Of a DNA stretch of 64,000 nt, positions 12,487 through 25,820 are shown piece after piece. This DNA is from Niveibacterium microcysteis (GTDB lineage: Bacteria > Pseudomonadota > Gammaproteobacteria > Burkholderiales > Rhodocyclaceae): assembly GCF_017161445.1 (NCBI RefSeq), contig NZ_CP071060.1, forward strand, positions 1 through 64,000, read 5' to 3'. The notes beneath the pieces were generated by a model. The model was not told where the DNA came from. It ran no database searches and saw nothing but the letters and a program-made list of their open reading frames with translations. The position numbers and the translations under genes were made by a program. How positions within the stretch are numbered: the first letter of the stretch is position 1; each line of letters starts with the position of its first letter.

Positions 12487-13023
12487 GTGAGCGGCTGTAT
12501 CAAAATCATAAATAGGGTACTTACCGTACTTGCCGCGCTAACGATCGCGTTCGCCTTACCGGCTTCCGCTTCCGCCACCGAATGTGGCGCGGCGAAGTGT
12601 GCCCCGTCTTTTGATGATTACCCTGTGGTCGAACACAGCCAGCCATTTCCGTCGATCAGCCTCATCCTGCAAACCAGACTCGCCAAGCAGTACCGTACGG
12701 TCATCACTCAGCCGTCCCGCGAGGGCGCTGACCTCGCCGGCCACTACCGTGTTGCTACTTGGGGATGCGGCACCGATTGCCACGGCTTTGCGATCATCAA
12801 CAAACGTAATGGCAAGGTTTATACGATGCCGGGCGTTGACTACGTCGCCGGCGTCATGGGGAACGCTGAAGACCGCTTGGCCTATCGGCTCAACAGCAGT
12901 CTTTTCGTGATCACTGGACGCAAGAACGACGAGGACGAGGGAAAGTTCTACTACCTTTGGAATGGACGCCTACTCAAACTGATCCTGAAGACCGAGATCG
13001 CGAAAGAATCATTCGACGAATAA
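12487..13023 (+). CDS. Secreted protein, possible orphan T6SS immunity protein
   Basis: 178 residues from GTG 12487, which is preceded by GCGAAG; further upstream the frame is only vgrG remnant. A signal peptide (about 1-30, LPASASA) is followed by a mature domain with four cysteines (33, 38, 94, 98) and the motif GHYRVATWGCGTDCHG, then FAIINKRNGKVY and an aromatic C-terminal part ending in FYYLWNGRLLKL. I do not recognise the family with certainty. It lies between the two halves of a broken vgrG, just downstream of an effector-immunity pair, which suggests a leftover immunity gene that protects against an effector no longer encoded here. The start codon is the least certain part. Confidence 0.6.
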   Translation: MSGCIKIINRVLTVLAALTIAFALPASASATECGAAKCAPSFDDYPVVEHSQPFPSISLILQTRLAKQYRTVITQPSREGADLAGHYRVATWGCGTDCHGFAIINKRNGKVYTMPGVDYVAGVMGNAEDRLAYRLNSSLFVITGRKNDEDEGKFYYLWNGRLLKLILKTEIAKESFDE

Positions 13024-13192
13024 GCGCAGCACATATGTACGCGCGAGTCTTGCTCTTCGGGCCCAGAGCTCGGCCATATTCCGAACTGATTGCCTATCGA
13101 GCAGCGAGAGACCACAGCGTCAGTCCTGCAGGGTGGGCCGTTTCGAACCACCCTGACTGAGAGTTGTGGAGCAGCGGCAGGTTAGGCCGGAT

Positions 13193-13430
13193 ACCACCAA
13201 GGCGCGCATTTCACGCCGAGTATGAGGCGGAAACGCTGATGGATTTCTCCGACGGCGACATCGACCGACCAATCGTGATAGGGATCGCCCACAAAAGCTG
13301 TGTGCCAGACAACGCGTAAGGCAACGAAGCCAGCGGCGGAAGCGTCAACGCAAACGGCAAAATCGCCCTTACCGCGCTGCTCGAAGCTAAAGGCAAAACG
13401 GAAGAACCTCACCGGGCCGGCCAGTGGTCC
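13193..13430 (+). pseudogene. vgrG remnant, downstream half
   Basis: Picks up the vgrG sequence where the remnant at 12266-12466 stops: GCGCGCATTTCACGCCG matches the GAHFTPR codons, then the DFSEGDIDRPIVIG and GNQVSSGSANATGN regions follow with stops and frameshifts. Near 13380-13420 it jumps by about 1 kb to the equivalent of LKASQKNLTGG at the end of the needle domain, so most of the beta-helix is deleted. The 730 bp between the two halves hold the 178-residue secreted-protein gene. Confidence 0.8.
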
Positions 13431-13515
13431 GGTGCGTTCGATTCGACCCAGCGCAGCGTTGCTCGCCAATTTCCTACAATTGCGCCCATCGTCTTGATCG
13501 ATTTCCTCGATTCCA

Positions 13516-14652
13516 ATGCTCCGTTCTCGCACCGCCCGTTTCATTTTTGCCGCGTTGCTCGCGCTTTTGTTGCTGGTTCCGGCTGCTTACTACTTTGCTG
13601 TTCAGCGCTTGAAGGTGGCGGTTGAGCAGGGCTTGGGGGCGAGGGCGCAGGTCGGGGATGTGGTGGTGCGGTGGAACGCGCTGGAACTGCACGACGTGGT
13701 GGTGCGGGCGGCGGATGAGTGGCCTGTGCAGGACGAGCTGCGGGCGCGGGTGGTGCGTGTGGTGCCGGCGCTGATGAGTCTTCTGCGCGGCGACATCGAG
13801 GTACGTGAGCTCCGTCTCGAAGGTGCCTATCTGTCGATGCTGCGCGCGCGGAACGGGCGTCTGCGGGTGTTGCCGGCGGTGCTGGAGCCGGCTGCCGCAC
13901 CGCAGGGCCGGCAGGATGACGCATCGGGACCGCAAAGTGATGCGGCCGTCGAGGCGTCTTCCGATGAGGCGCCAGCCCGCGTCATCCGGTTCGATTCGAT
14001 TGTGCTGGTCGATGGCGCGCTGGACTACTGCGATGCCACGGTGGCACGCAAGCCGCATTGCATTGCGCTGCGTGCGCTCGACGGGCGTTTGTCTGATCTG
14101 CGGATTCCGACCCTGGATGCGGCGAGCACGCTGACACTGGCCGGCACCGTTGCCGGCCCGACCCGCGACGGTCATCTGGCGCTCGAAGGTTCGCTGACCA
14201 TGGCGACGCGTGACATGGATCTGAAGCTGGACCTGACGGGCGTCGACTTGCGCAGCGTGGAGCCATATCTGGTGAAAGCGGCCGATGCGGGAGTGAAGCG
14301 CGGCGTGCTTGATCTTTCCATGCACGCCAAGGTGCTGAAGCGGCGCCTCGATGCGCCCGGCCGCCTGACCCTGAGTGAACTTGAGCTGGTTGAGCACGGC
14401 CACAGCGCGCTGGGCCTACCGCGCGCGCTGGTGGTATCGGCGTTGAAGGACCGATCGGGGCGAATTCAGGTCGACTTCACGTTGAAGGGCAACCTCGATG
14501 ATCCGAAGTTCTCGCTCAACGAGGTGATGGCTTCGCGCTTTGCGGCCGCGGTGGCCGAAGGGTTGGGTGTCAGCATCGGCGGCCTTGCGGAAGGGGTTGG
14601 CAAGGCCGCTGGTGGGATTGGCGAGAGCCTGAGAAAGCTCTTCGGCGATTAA
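13516..14652 (+). CDS. AsmA/DUF748-like membrane-anchored protein
   Basis: 378 residues with one N-terminal transmembrane anchor (about 9-27) and a large periplasmic part rich in beta-strand patterns. RLKVAVEQGLGARAQVGDVVVRWNALELHDVVV and LRGDIEVRELRLEGAYLSMLR are typical of the AsmA/TamB/DUF748 superfamily of envelope proteins, whose members are linked to phospholipid transport or outer-membrane homeostasis. The C-terminal part (KGNLDDPKFSLNEVMASRFAAAV) is also typical of DUF748. The first ATG after the vgrG remnant was chosen; it directly precedes the hydrophobic anchor. The stop overlaps that of the convergent permease gene. Confidence 0.7.
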   Translation: MLRSRTARFIFAALLALLLLVPAAYYFAVQRLKVAVEQGLGARAQVGDVVVRWNALELHDVVVRAADEWPVQDELRARVVRVVPALMSLLRGDIEVRELRLEGAYLSMLRARNGRLRVLPAVLEPAAAPQGRQDDASGPQSDAAVEASSDEAPARVIRFDSIVLVDGALDYCDATVARKPHCIALRALDGRLSDLRIPTLDAASTLTLAGTVAGPTRDGHLALEGSLTMATRDMDLKLDLTGVDLRSVEPYLVKAADAGVKRGVLDLSMHAKVLKRRLDAPGRLTLSELELVEHGHSALGLPRALVVSALKDRSGRIQVDFTLKGNLDDPKFSLNEVMASRFAAAVAEGLGVSIGGLAEGVGKAAGGIGESLRKLFGD

Positions 14653-15743
14653 GCCTGCTTGCCGTCGTTGGCAGGCGTGGCGTTGTCTTCAGGCGGCCAG
14701 GCGTCGCCGATCCAGGCATCCAGAAGCGTGTAGGTGACGGCAAGCACCACCGGGCCGATGAAGAGGCCGATCATGCCGAAACCAAGCAGGCCGCCGATCA
14801 CGCCCGAGAAGATCAGCAGCAGCGGCAGATCCGCGCCCTTCTTGATCAGCCAGGGCCGCAGGAAGTTGTCGAGCGAGCCGACGATCAGAGTCCACACCAA
14901 GAGCACGCTACCCATCGTGTTGTCGCCGCTCCAGAACAGCCAGCCGACCGCAGGCAGCAGCACAAGCACAGGGCCGAGCTGGGCGAGGCAGAACATGAAC
15001 ATGATCGCCGACAGCACCGCCGCGAACGGAACGCCGGTAATCAGCAGCCCGAGCCCACCGAGCGTCGATTGCACCAGGGCCGTGACCACGATGCCCAACG
15101 CGACGCCGCGGATTGCCTGACCGGCCAGAATCACCACGCGATCGCCCTGCACGCCGGAGAGCCGTCGCGCGAAACCACGCACGCCGCGCGCCGCGGTTTC
15201 ACCGGTGCTGTACAGAATCCCCGCCACGGCTACGGTCAGCAGGAACTGAATCACCACCATGCCGAGGCCGCCCGCCTGCGACGCCAGCCACTTCAGCGCA
15301 TCGCCGGCATAGGGTTTGATGTTCGCGAGCAGTGGCGCCACGCCGTTGACGGCGACCCCATGCCAGAAGCTCGCGATCTTGTCGCCCACCATCGGCAGGC
15401 CCGAGACCCAGCTAGGCGGCTCGGGCACCGTGGCTTCCTGCAACTTCGGAACGAGTTCGGCCACCTTGTCGGCGTTCGATACGACGGTTGTGATCGCAAT
15501 CGTGAGCGGTACGAACAACACCAGCAGCAATGCGCCCACCATCACCGCCGTCGCGAGGCCCCGCTTGCCCCACAACCGTCTCTGCAGCGCCGTCATCAGC
15601 GGCCAGGTGGCCACCACGATCATCGTTGCCCAGATCAGGGCACCCAGGAAGGGTCTCAGTACCCAAAGCGAGGTGACGATCAGCAGCGCAATCGTCATCA
15701 CGGCGAGCAAAGTTCGCGTTACTTCCGGTCTGGAGGCATGCAT
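14649..15743 (-). CDS. AI-2E family transporter (YdiK/PerM-like permease)
   Basis: 364-residue polytopic inner-membrane protein with about eight transmembrane segments. It has the family's long hydrophilic segment after the first helices (about residues 80-150), the GDRVVILAGQAIRGVALGIVVTALVQ region and the PVLVLLPAVGWLFWSGD loop. The family includes TqsA and YdiK and exports small molecules or ions; the substrate here cannot be told. The start at MHASRPEVTRTLL matches YdiK-like proteins; an open frame continues upstream to about 16001 but has no family similarity. It converges on the AsmA-like gene with a 4-bp overlap. Confidence 0.88.
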   Translation of the reverse strand: MHASRPEVTRTLLAVMTIALLIVTSLWVLRPFLGALIWATMIVVATWPLMTALQRRLWGKRGLATAVMVGALLLVLFVPLTIAITTVVSNADKVAELVPKLQEATVPEPPSWVSGLPMVGDKIASFWHGVAVNGVAPLLANIKPYAGDALKWLASQAGGLGMVVIQFLLTVAVAGILYSTGETAARGVRGFARRLSGVQGDRVVILAGQAIRGVALGIVVTALVQSTLGGLGLLITGVPFAAVLSAIMFMFCLAQLGPVLVLLPAVGWLFWSGDNTMGSVLLVWTLIVGSLDNFLRPWLIKKGADLPLLLIFSGVIGGLLGFGMIGLFIGPVVLAVTYTLLDAWIGDAWPPEDNATPANDGKQA

Positions 15744-15832
15744 GGCGGGCGCTCGTACGAAGTAGGGAGACCCGATTCTGGCCCCAGTGTGTGACGCCGC
15801 CAAGCGATACGATGAATCCCGATTGATGCGGG

Positions 15833-16324
15833 TCAGCCGCCGGCTGGCTGGCGAGGCAAGGCGCCAAGCGCGACCGATAGATCCCCCACGACGATCCGGG
15901 CCGGCACCGCGAGCATCAGATTGAGCGGCAGGCCGAACTGCTCTACGCGCAAGCCGCTGCCATCGAGCAGGCCGCCGTGATCTTGCGTCAATGGCCCGCA
16001 ATGGCGCGTGATCCGATCTGCCAGTGGTTCGTTCGTAGGCAGGTAGCCAATCACAGGTTTGCCCAGCGCGATGGCGTACCCGACTTCGAACGCCGTCCCG
16101 GAATCGGGTTCGGCACCCCGGAATTCCGCTAGATTGGCGAGCACCGCATCGGCGGCGCGGATCATCGCGATGTTGGCGGCGTAGATGCCGGCGGCGTCCT
16201 GCGCATCACTGTCGAGCGGCACCAGCGCGTCATGGCCGAAGAGCTGGCACAGCGCACGGGCGGCTGCAGCCCATTCGTGCGCATCGGTTCGGAATACATC
16301 GGGGCCGGCAAGGTAGAGCTTCAT
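15833..16324 (-). CDS. Nucleoside 2-deoxyribosyltransferase-like protein
   Basis: 163 residues. It begins MKLYLAGPDVF and has the family motifs: the glycine-rich YLAGPDVF strand, DAVLANLAEFRGAEPDSGTAFEVGYA with Glu80 at the position of the catalytic nucleophile, and ALGKPVIGYLP. Relatives transfer deoxyribose between bases or hydrolyse nucleoside monophosphates (DNPH1/Rcl branch), in nucleotide salvage or clean-up in the cytoplasm. Which activity applies cannot be decided from sequence. ATG 16324 was chosen because the first beta-strand starts there. It is followed 89 bp downstream by the permease gene in the same direction. Confidence 0.85.
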   Translation of the reverse strand: MKLYLAGPDVFRTDAHEWAAAARALCQLFGHDALVPLDSDAQDAAGIYAANIAMIRAADAVLANLAEFRGAEPDSGTAFEVGYAIALGKPVIGYLPTNEPLADRITRHCGPLTQDHGGLLDGSGLRVEQFGLPLNLMLAVPARIVVGDLSVALGALPRQPAGG

Positions 16325-16491
16325 GGGGCAGGGTGGATGAGAATCGGACGCCACTGTAGCGCATGCCGCGCTTCGGTCGTCCGTATCGCCTCAAGTTGGC
16401 TTGGCGCCTTGCCGTTAACGCTGGTCTGGCCTTCAGGCCAGGTGCTTCAACGCTTCGCCCCGAGAACGCCCGTGAAGAAGGAGTACGCCCG

Positions 16492-18114
16492 ATGTTCGCC
16501 AAACTCAGCCTCAAGACCCGCTTGTTGGTGCTCGTTGCGGTTGCATTGCTCGGCATGCTGTTCCTCGCCGCGCTGCAGATTGCCCACCTGCGAACGCAAC
16601 TGCTCGACGACCGCAAGCTGACGCTGACCTCGGCGGTGGACATCGCCTACAGCGTGGCCGCGGGCCTGCAGGAGCGGGTTGAAAAGGGTGAGTTGCCGAA
16701 GGATCAGGCCCAGGCGCTGGCCAAGCAGGCCATCAAATCGATGCGCTATCAGGGCAAGGAGTATTTCTACGTTTATGACTCCAAGGGCAACGGCGTCGCG
16801 CACCCGATCCGGCCAGAGTACGAAGGCAAGAATCACTGGGACCGGAAGGACAAATCCGGCACCTACACGATCCGCGCCATGATCACCGCCGCGCTCGACA
16901 AGAGCGGCTTCGCCAACACGCTGACCGCCAAGCCGGGCAGCGATGTGCAGGTGCCCAAGCTGCAGTACCTGCGGCACTTCGAGCCGTGGGATTGGGCGAT
17001 CGGGACCGGGCTCTACGTCGACGACCTGGACGCGGTGTTCAAGGAAGAGCTGCTCAAGGTACTTGCCGCGATCGCCGTAATCCTCGCAGTCGTCGGCTTT
17101 GTCGCTGTTGCCGTGGTGCGGGCGGTGATGCGTGACATTGGGGGTGAGCCGGCCAAGGCCGTTGCGGTGATGCGCGAAGTGGCGGACGGCAACCTGAAAG
17201 TCAGCCTCGATAACGCGCATGGCGACAGTTTGCTGGGCGAGCTCGATCGCCTGGTGCGCAAGCTTCACGCGGTGATTGGCGAGATCGGCGCCGGCTCGGC
17301 CCGTGTTACGCGGGCCGCCAAGGACATCAACGCCGCCTCATCCGCGGTGGCGGCGGCCGCCGCCGAGCAGACAGACAGTACCCAAGCGATGGCGGCATCG
17401 ATGGAAGAACTCACGGTGTCGATCAACCATATTTCCGATAGCGCCAGCGAGACGGCACGCCACGCCAGCGACGCGGCGGAGCTGGCGGGCGAGGGCAAGG
17501 GCCAGGTCGCGCGGGCCGCAGAGGATATCGGCACGATGGCTTCCACGCTCAGCGGTGCCGCGACGCAGGTGCGCGCGCTCGCCCAGAACGCGGAAGAGGT
17601 ATCGCGCATCGCGCAGGTGATCAAGGAAATCGCCGGCCAGACCAATCTGCTTGCCCTCAATGCTGCGATTGAGGCGGCGCGAGCGGGCGAGCACGGGCGC
17701 GGGTTTGCGGTGGTGGCGGACGAGGTGCGCAAGCTCGCGGCCCGAACGGAAACCGCAACCTCCGAGATCTCGCATGTCGTCGAGCGTATCCAGCGCGACA
17801 CGCTCGACGCCGCGCAGACCATGGACCATGCAATGCCGCTGGCCGACAAGGCACGGGATGCTGCGGCGACGGCGGCGGAAACCCTGTCGCGCATCGCGGC
17901 CGGCTCACTGGCGGCCGAGGCCCTGGTTCGCGACGTTGCGTCTTCAACACGCGAACAGAGCCAGGCGAGCAGCCTCCTTGCGCAGCAAGTGGACCGGATC
18001 GCACATCAGGTGGAGGAAACCGCGACCGAGATGTCGAGCGCCGCGCATACCGCCCAAGCGCTCGAGCAGACCGCCGCTGAACTGGATAGCGTGACGTCCC
18101 GCTTCCGCGTCTGA
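16492..18114 (+). CDS. Methyl-accepting chemotaxis protein with sCache_2-type sensor
   Basis: 540-residue transmembrane chemoreceptor. Layout: transmembrane helix about 10-30, periplasmic single-Cache domain (about 35-185) with [18 protein letters not shown] and [20 protein letters not shown] as in sCache_2 sensors, second helix (about 190-210), a HAMP-like segment, then the signalling coiled coil with the hairpin [22 protein letters not shown] and [16 protein letters not shown]. Ligands of this sensor class are often small carboxylates, but the specificity here is unknown. ATG 16492 was chosen because GAAGAAGGAG lies just upstream and the anchor follows at once. No CheR-binding pentapeptide is seen at the C-terminus (it ends TSRFRV). 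No other che gene is nearby. Confidence 0.93.
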   Translation: MFAKLSLKTRLLVLVAVALLGMLFLAALQIAHLRTQLLDDRKLTLTSAVDIAYSVAAGLQERVEKGELPKDQAQALAKQAIKSMRYQGKEYFYVYDSKGNGVAHPIRPEYEGKNHWDRKDKSGTYTIRAMITAALDKSGFANTLTAKPGSDVQVPKLQYLRHFEPWDWAIGTGLYVDDLDAVFKEELLKVLAAIAVILAVVGFVAVAVVRAVMRDIGGEPAKAVAVMREVADGNLKVSLDNAHGDSLLGELDRLVRKLHAVIGEIGAGSARVTRAAKDINAASSAVAAAAAEQTDSTQAMAASMEELTVSINHISDSASETARHASDAAELAGEGKGQVARAAEDIGTMASTLSGAATQVRALAQNAEEVSRIAQVIKEIAGQTNLLALNAAIEAARAGEHGRGFAVVADEVRKLAARTETATSEISHVVERIQRDTLDAAQTMDHAMPLADKARDAAATAAETLSRIAAGSLAAEALVRDVASSTREQSQASSLLAQQVDRIAHQVEETATEMSSAAHTAQALEQTAAELDSVTSRFRV

Positions 18115-18681
18115 TCAGTTGCCAAGCACCGCGGGCACGCCAAATAGCCAGACGTGCCCGTGCATGACGGCCGCGCTCGCGATGACGCCGATCACGCCGG
18201 CCTTGATGTCCGCTGCGAAGTGCGGCGTCAGCGTTGCGCGCTTGCGAAATGCCACCGCCACCAGCAAAGCGAAGCTCGCATAGGCCGCGAAACTGCCGAA
18301 CAACACCGTCTGGCGCATGCCGCCGTTTGCAAGCAGGTGGGTGACTGACCAGATCAAGACGCCGATCACCATCGGATGATGCAGCCGTGCCCGCAGATAA
18401 CCGGGGAAATTGAACCCGCCGGCGACGAAGAGGATCAACGCCAGCGTGTTGGTATAGGGGGCGAGCTGGATCGCGAGCGGGCTTGGCGCGAAGATCGCCG
18501 TCGTCGGTGCGTGGGACCAGTTCATCCCGACAATCACCAGCCCGGCCAGAGACAACAGCGAATGCGTGCCGCGCCACGCGTTGACGCCAATGCGGCTGAC
18601 GATGCGGCTGCGGATCGGCGGAAACACGCTTGCCACATGCGCAATCATGAACAAGGCAATGCCCGTAAGGATGAGGGTCAT
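18115..18681 (-). CDS. NnrU family membrane protein
   Basis: 188 residues, about six transmembrane helices. MTLILTGIALFMIAHVASVFPPIRSRI, RGTHSLLSLAGLVIVG and HPMVIGVLIWSVTHLLANG are characteristic of NnrU proteins. Family members sit near denitrification or nitric-oxide genes and some (plant Z-ISO) bind heme as isomerases; the bacterial role is not settled. Conserved His residues in helices are present. It directly abuts the chemoreceptor gene in a tail-to-tail arrangement. No nir or nor gene is in the window. Confidence 0.85.
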   Translation of the reverse strand: MTLILTGIALFMIAHVASVFPPIRSRIVSRIGVNAWRGTHSLLSLAGLVIVGMNWSHAPTTAIFAPSPLAIQLAPYTNTLALILFVAGGFNFPGYLRARLHHPMVIGVLIWSVTHLLANGGMRQTVLFGSFAAYASFALLVAVAFRKRATLTPHFAADIKAGVIGVIASAAVMHGHVWLFGVPAVLGN

Positions 18682-18977
18682 GGCAGCTCCGGTGATTGGG
18701 ACGACTAGGCCACATGCTGCCCCCGCGGCGCGAACCGGGCAAGGCGGCGGTCCTGCTGCGCGTGGCCCGGCCAGGCTGGCGCGCGGCAAGTCCCTGAATC
18801 CAAGGGTTTCTTGACAATTTTGCAGGGTCGCAACAAACTGCCACCCCTTGCGCCGCTTTGACCTCAGCTTGCTGGGCGCCGACCCCGACCGGGCCGAAAT
18901 CAGCTAAAGCGAGACGCGTTTCACAAGAACCCGTTCCGCCGCCGAGGCCGAACGGGTTTTCTGTTTTCAGGGCCGCG
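18682..18977. other. Intergenic region with a promoter-like TTGACA and terminator hairpin
   Basis: A 296-bp gap between the NnrU gene and the PaiB-like gene. It holds TTGACA at 18811-18816 with a weak CAAACT 17 bp later, and a terminator-like hairpin at 18928-18958 only 20 bp before the next start codon. The stretch between could be a small RNA or a regulated leader; I recognise no riboswitch. Confidence 0.4.
18928..18968 (+). terminator. Terminator-like hairpin just upstream of the PaiB-like gene
   Basis: AACCCGTTC (18928-18936) pairs perfectly with GAACGGGTT (18950-18958), followed by TTTCTGTTTT. It faces the + strand, 20 bp before ATG 18978. It would end a transcript that starts upstream or act as an attenuator for the gene behind it. 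Confidence 0.7.
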
Positions 18978-19598
18978 ATGACGCTCTACGTTCCCGACCA
19001 CTTTGCCGCACCGGACCGCGACGCGATCGTTCAACTGATCGCGCAGCACCCCTTTGCCACGCTGATCAGCGTGGCTGGCGGCGAACCGGTGATTACCCAT
19101 CTGCCGCTGGTGGCCGACGCCACCGGCACGCTGGTCGGGCATGTGGCGCGTGCCAATCCGCACGCCGCGCTGTTGGCTGAAGGCGCCACCGTTACCGCGG
19201 TGTTCCACGGCCCGCATGTGTATGTGTCACCGACCTGGTATGAACAGCCCAGTGTGCCGACCTGGAATTACGCGACAGTGCATGTGCATGCCAAGGTGCG
19301 CGTGATCGACGGCGAGGCCGCGCAGGCAATGCTCGACCACTTGGTCGATACCTTCGACCCCGATCCGCTCGGCGAGGCGGGTACGCGGCACATGCGGCAG
19401 GATGAGCGCGCCGGCATGCTGGCCCACATCCACTGTTTCGTGCTTGAGATGCAGCGGGTCGAGGCCAAGTTCAAGCTGTCGCAGAACAAGTCGCCGGCCG
19501 ATCGACTGCGCGTCGTCAGCGCCCTCGGCCAGCAGGACAACCCGGACGCTGACGCCATCGCCAGCCTGATGATGAACACCCTGATGCAGAGCCGCTGA
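18978..19598 (+). CDS. FMN-binding negative transcriptional regulator, PaiB-like
   Basis: 206 residues with a split-barrel flavin-binding fold. [73 protein letters not shown] and [15 protein letters not shown] all match the PaiB family, named from a Bacillus repressor of sporulation and protease genes. In proteobacteria the role is unclear and may be a flavin- or heme-dependent activity rather than DNA binding. ATG 18978 fits the family start. metH follows 71 bp downstream on the same strand. Confidence 0.88.
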   Translation: MTLYVPDHFAAPDRDAIVQLIAQHPFATLISVAGGEPVITHLPLVADATGTLVGHVARANPHAALLAEGATVTAVFHGPHVYVSPTWYEQPSVPTWNYATVHVHAKVRVIDGEAAQAMLDHLVDTFDPDPLGEAGTRHMRQDERAGMLAHIHCFVLEMQRVEAKFKLSQNKSPADRLRVVSALGQQDNPDADAIASLMMNTLMQSR

Positions 19599-19669
19599 CA
19601 CGCCTTCTGCCCCCCAAGATTTTGGCATTGCCACCGCACACCGGCGATGCGACACGACAGACGAGAACG

Positions 19670-23392
<3,723 letters not shown>

Positions 23393-24194
23393 GCGCTCCT
23401 CTAAGTGAAGGTAAATAAAGTTCCTTCGACCGCGGTGGGCTGTGGTCGGTCGGCACGCGCTTCATCGTGATTCGTCGCGCATGTAGGCTACATTGAGAAA
23501 CGCGGCCGCCGCTTCCTTCTCAGCGCCGGTATGCGTTTGCAAGACGTTAGCCCAAGAGTGATCGTCGGTGACGACGTGTGGCACCTTTTAACCTGCACTG
23601 CGGGTGTTGTTGCGCACATCCCCGACGCCTCCCTGGCATAGAGCAGTATCGCAACCGAGACTGTGGGTCTCCATGTGCCAACTTACCAAGAGTTTTACGC
23701 TCGTAGCGCTGAGCCGGAACGCGTCCGTCAGCGCCTTGAGGCTAGAAGCTTGGTTTGGCTAGTCGGCGGCTGGTCAGCGTGCTGAGACCAACTAGCGCAA
23801 CGAGGTGGTGCATTGGCAGGCGCACGACGCAAAAGTCGAATTTGAGCTCTCGCCCGCGCGTCGCGAACACTGAGTCCAGCCGCTGGGGCGATCAACAAAC
23901 GATACCCGGCGTCGTCGTCTGTTCTACCAGAAATCGTCGCTTTCGAGGGCTTGCTTTGGCATTCTCGTGGCTGCATATTCGAAGCCGCCTACGGACGGGA
24001 CTGACGCTATTTGCGACGACAGGCTGCCCGAATCCTTCGACGGTATCGTGGCTCGGGCATACGGCGGCAAGGTTGAGCAGATGTCCGGGCCCCGGCATGA
24101 CGGATGGAGAAAGCGGCGATACTAGCCCGGGGCTCGCTCGCGATGTGCCAGTAGACGCAGTATCGTCGGTCGCGCTTGCCGGGCGCTACGCTGT
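23393..24194. other. 800-bp gap without a recognisable gene
   Basis: Base composition is less GC-rich than metH before it, and no reading frame shows steady codon bias. A short + strand piece beginning near 23672 (PTYQEFYARSAEP, then ERVRQRLEARSLVWLVGG, then stop) looks like a coding relic, but I cannot name the family. No inverted terminal repeats, tRNA or hairpin terminator were seen. Likely decayed accessory DNA. Confidence 0.4.
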
Positions 24195-25820
24195 CTAATC
24201 CTTCTGGATTTTGGTCCAAGAGTTTGGTTTCGCCACGTCGAATGACAGCATCACGGTGCTCTCCTGGCCGGTGCTTGCATCTGGGCCGCTGACCTCGAGC
24301 AACCCGACGGAGCCTGTCAGAAGCATTCGTGGCACGATAGGAGACGACAAACTCTTGAGTTGTGCTGCAGCCGCAACTGCGGCGTCGTCGGCATACAGGG
24401 ACAGACTGCTCTTGTAAGGGTTGAACGAGTAAAGGCTCTCGCGACCAGTGAGGCCGCTCACGCGAATGGCGCCATAGCCGTACTCGATCGTTCGTGTTTC
24501 GCTTCGTGTTTCGCGATTGATCGCCAGGGCGTGAAGCATGAATTTTTCCGTAAGCTTGGCCGGGATGCGCTTGAAAACCGCGGAAATGTCACTTCCGATC
24601 TTAGGATCCACCGAGAAGCGTGAAAACACGAGACTCTCGTTCGCAGCAGCGATCGCTCTCTGGCCAGTCAACTCGGGTTGGGCGACGAGCAAACCGTTAT
24701 TCTCGTCGGCAATATAGGCGGTAGCGAAGAACGCGTGGGAGACCCCAAGATAGTCGGGTGCAGCACCGTCGCCCAGGGGAATCGAGCCGTTTGGATCTTC
24801 CTCCGCTGCAGAGAAGGGCGGGAGACTTGCTACGATTGCTCCGATCGTTCTTTCATGAGGAAGTTTAACTAGCACTCGACGCCACTGGCCCGATGCGAGG
24901 GCTTCGGTGCCGACGAACCTGAATTCGGTACTGGTCGCGCCACTAAAAGTGAGTGGCGTGCTTCCAGGACCAAGGATACCGAGCGTAGTGGTAAGAACGT
25001 CGATCTGCTTAGTGGCGAGGTTGATACGCGTGAATCCGGCGGCAGAGCTTCCAGTCGCGCCCCGATCAAACAGCGCAACGTTCTGGCTGATGTCCAGCAA
25101 CTTGGCACCATGCGCAATAGTCCAAGTGGCGGTTGCGGTATTTGGTGCGCCGGTGTTCACCTGCACTATGTCGTCGCTTGTCGCGCCTGCACGCCTGATT
25201 AACCAACCACCACGGTCGCCGGGCAAGTAGCGGTTGAGCTCGACGAGGACCTCACCGTCAATGCTGACTTCGGTGATCCTCCCGTTGATGCCAACCGCCA
25301 CGGAGTTGTCGTCAGTCGTGCCGCACAGCTTGTCGGGACCACGTTTCTGAATCAACAACACGGCGTCGGTCGGCAGCGATCGCGACTGCGCCACGCGACC
25401 TAACGGGCACAGTTCGTCAGACGCGTACAGAGTCGAACCCATCGGGCGCGAACCCTCGGCTGCAAGGCTGACTCGCAAGAGCGCACGCCGGGTCTGGTCG
25501 AGAACGAACAAATGGGTGGCGACGACCGGAGAATTCGGATCGGACGCAAACCGCTGGCCGAATACTGGCCAAATCGCGTAAGGAGCGTCGGTAACGGGCA
25601 GAACGTTAATTAGTCGATCCCGGGCGGTCTCGTGCAGCAGTACGACCGAACTAGCGCTGATAGGGGCCTCGACCATGTCGTCGCTTGCAAGCGGAGGTTG
25701 GTACCAACCGGTTTTGGGGTACTGGGGTTCTGATGCGGTGTTGCCTCCGCCGCCACAGGCAATCAATAAGAGAGGCAATACCAAAAGCACCAAGCGATCG
25801 AAGAGATTTGCGCCGAACAT
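24195..25820 (-). CDS. Putative lipoprotein of unknown function
   Basis: 541 residues from ATG 25820 (MFGANLFDRLVLLVLPLLLIACGGGG), with a clear lipoprotein signal and lipobox LLIAC, so it is anchored in the envelope. The mature protein is rich in repeated beta-strand patterns (LFVLDQTRRALLRVSLA, GRITEVSIDGEVLVELN, GFTRINLATKQIDVLTTTL), suggesting a beta-propeller-like fold, though no family is recognised. The frame is open for another 86 codons upstream (to GTG 26078) and contains a CGECH motif, discussed in the findings. The gene is less GC-rich than its neighbours. A long Gly-rich spacer follows the lipid-anchored Cys, as in other lipoproteins of this genome. Confidence 0.7.
   Translation of the reverse strand: MFGANLFDRLVLLVLPLLLIACGGGGNTASEPQYPKTGWYQPPLASDDMVEAPISASSVVLLHETARDRLINVLPVTDAPYAIWPVFGQRFASDPNSPVVATHLFVLDQTRRALLRVSLAAEGSRPMGSTLYASDELCPLGRVAQSRSLPTDAVLLIQKRGPDKLCGTTDDNSVAVGINGRITEVSIDGEVLVELNRYLPGDRGGWLIRRAGATSDDIVQVNTGAPNTATATWTIAHGAKLLDISQNVALFDRGATGSSAAGFTRINLATKQIDVLTTTLGILGPGSTPLTFSGATSTEFRFVGTEALASGQWRRVLVKLPHERTIGAIVASLPPFSAAEEDPNGSIPLGDGAAPDYLGVSHAFFATAYIADENNGLLVAQPELTGQRAIAAANESLVFSRFSVDPKIGSDISAVFKRIPAKLTEKFMLHALAINRETRSETRTIEYGYGAIRVSGLTGRESLYSFNPYKSSLSLYADDAAVAAAAQLKSLSSPIVPRMLLTGSVGLLEVSGPDASTGQESTVMLSFDVAKPNSWTKIQKD

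Noticed and set aside
18860..18977. SAM, SAH or cobalamin riboswitch before paiB/metH
   Set aside because: I looked for known core motifs and found none that fit; only a plain terminator hairpin is clear.
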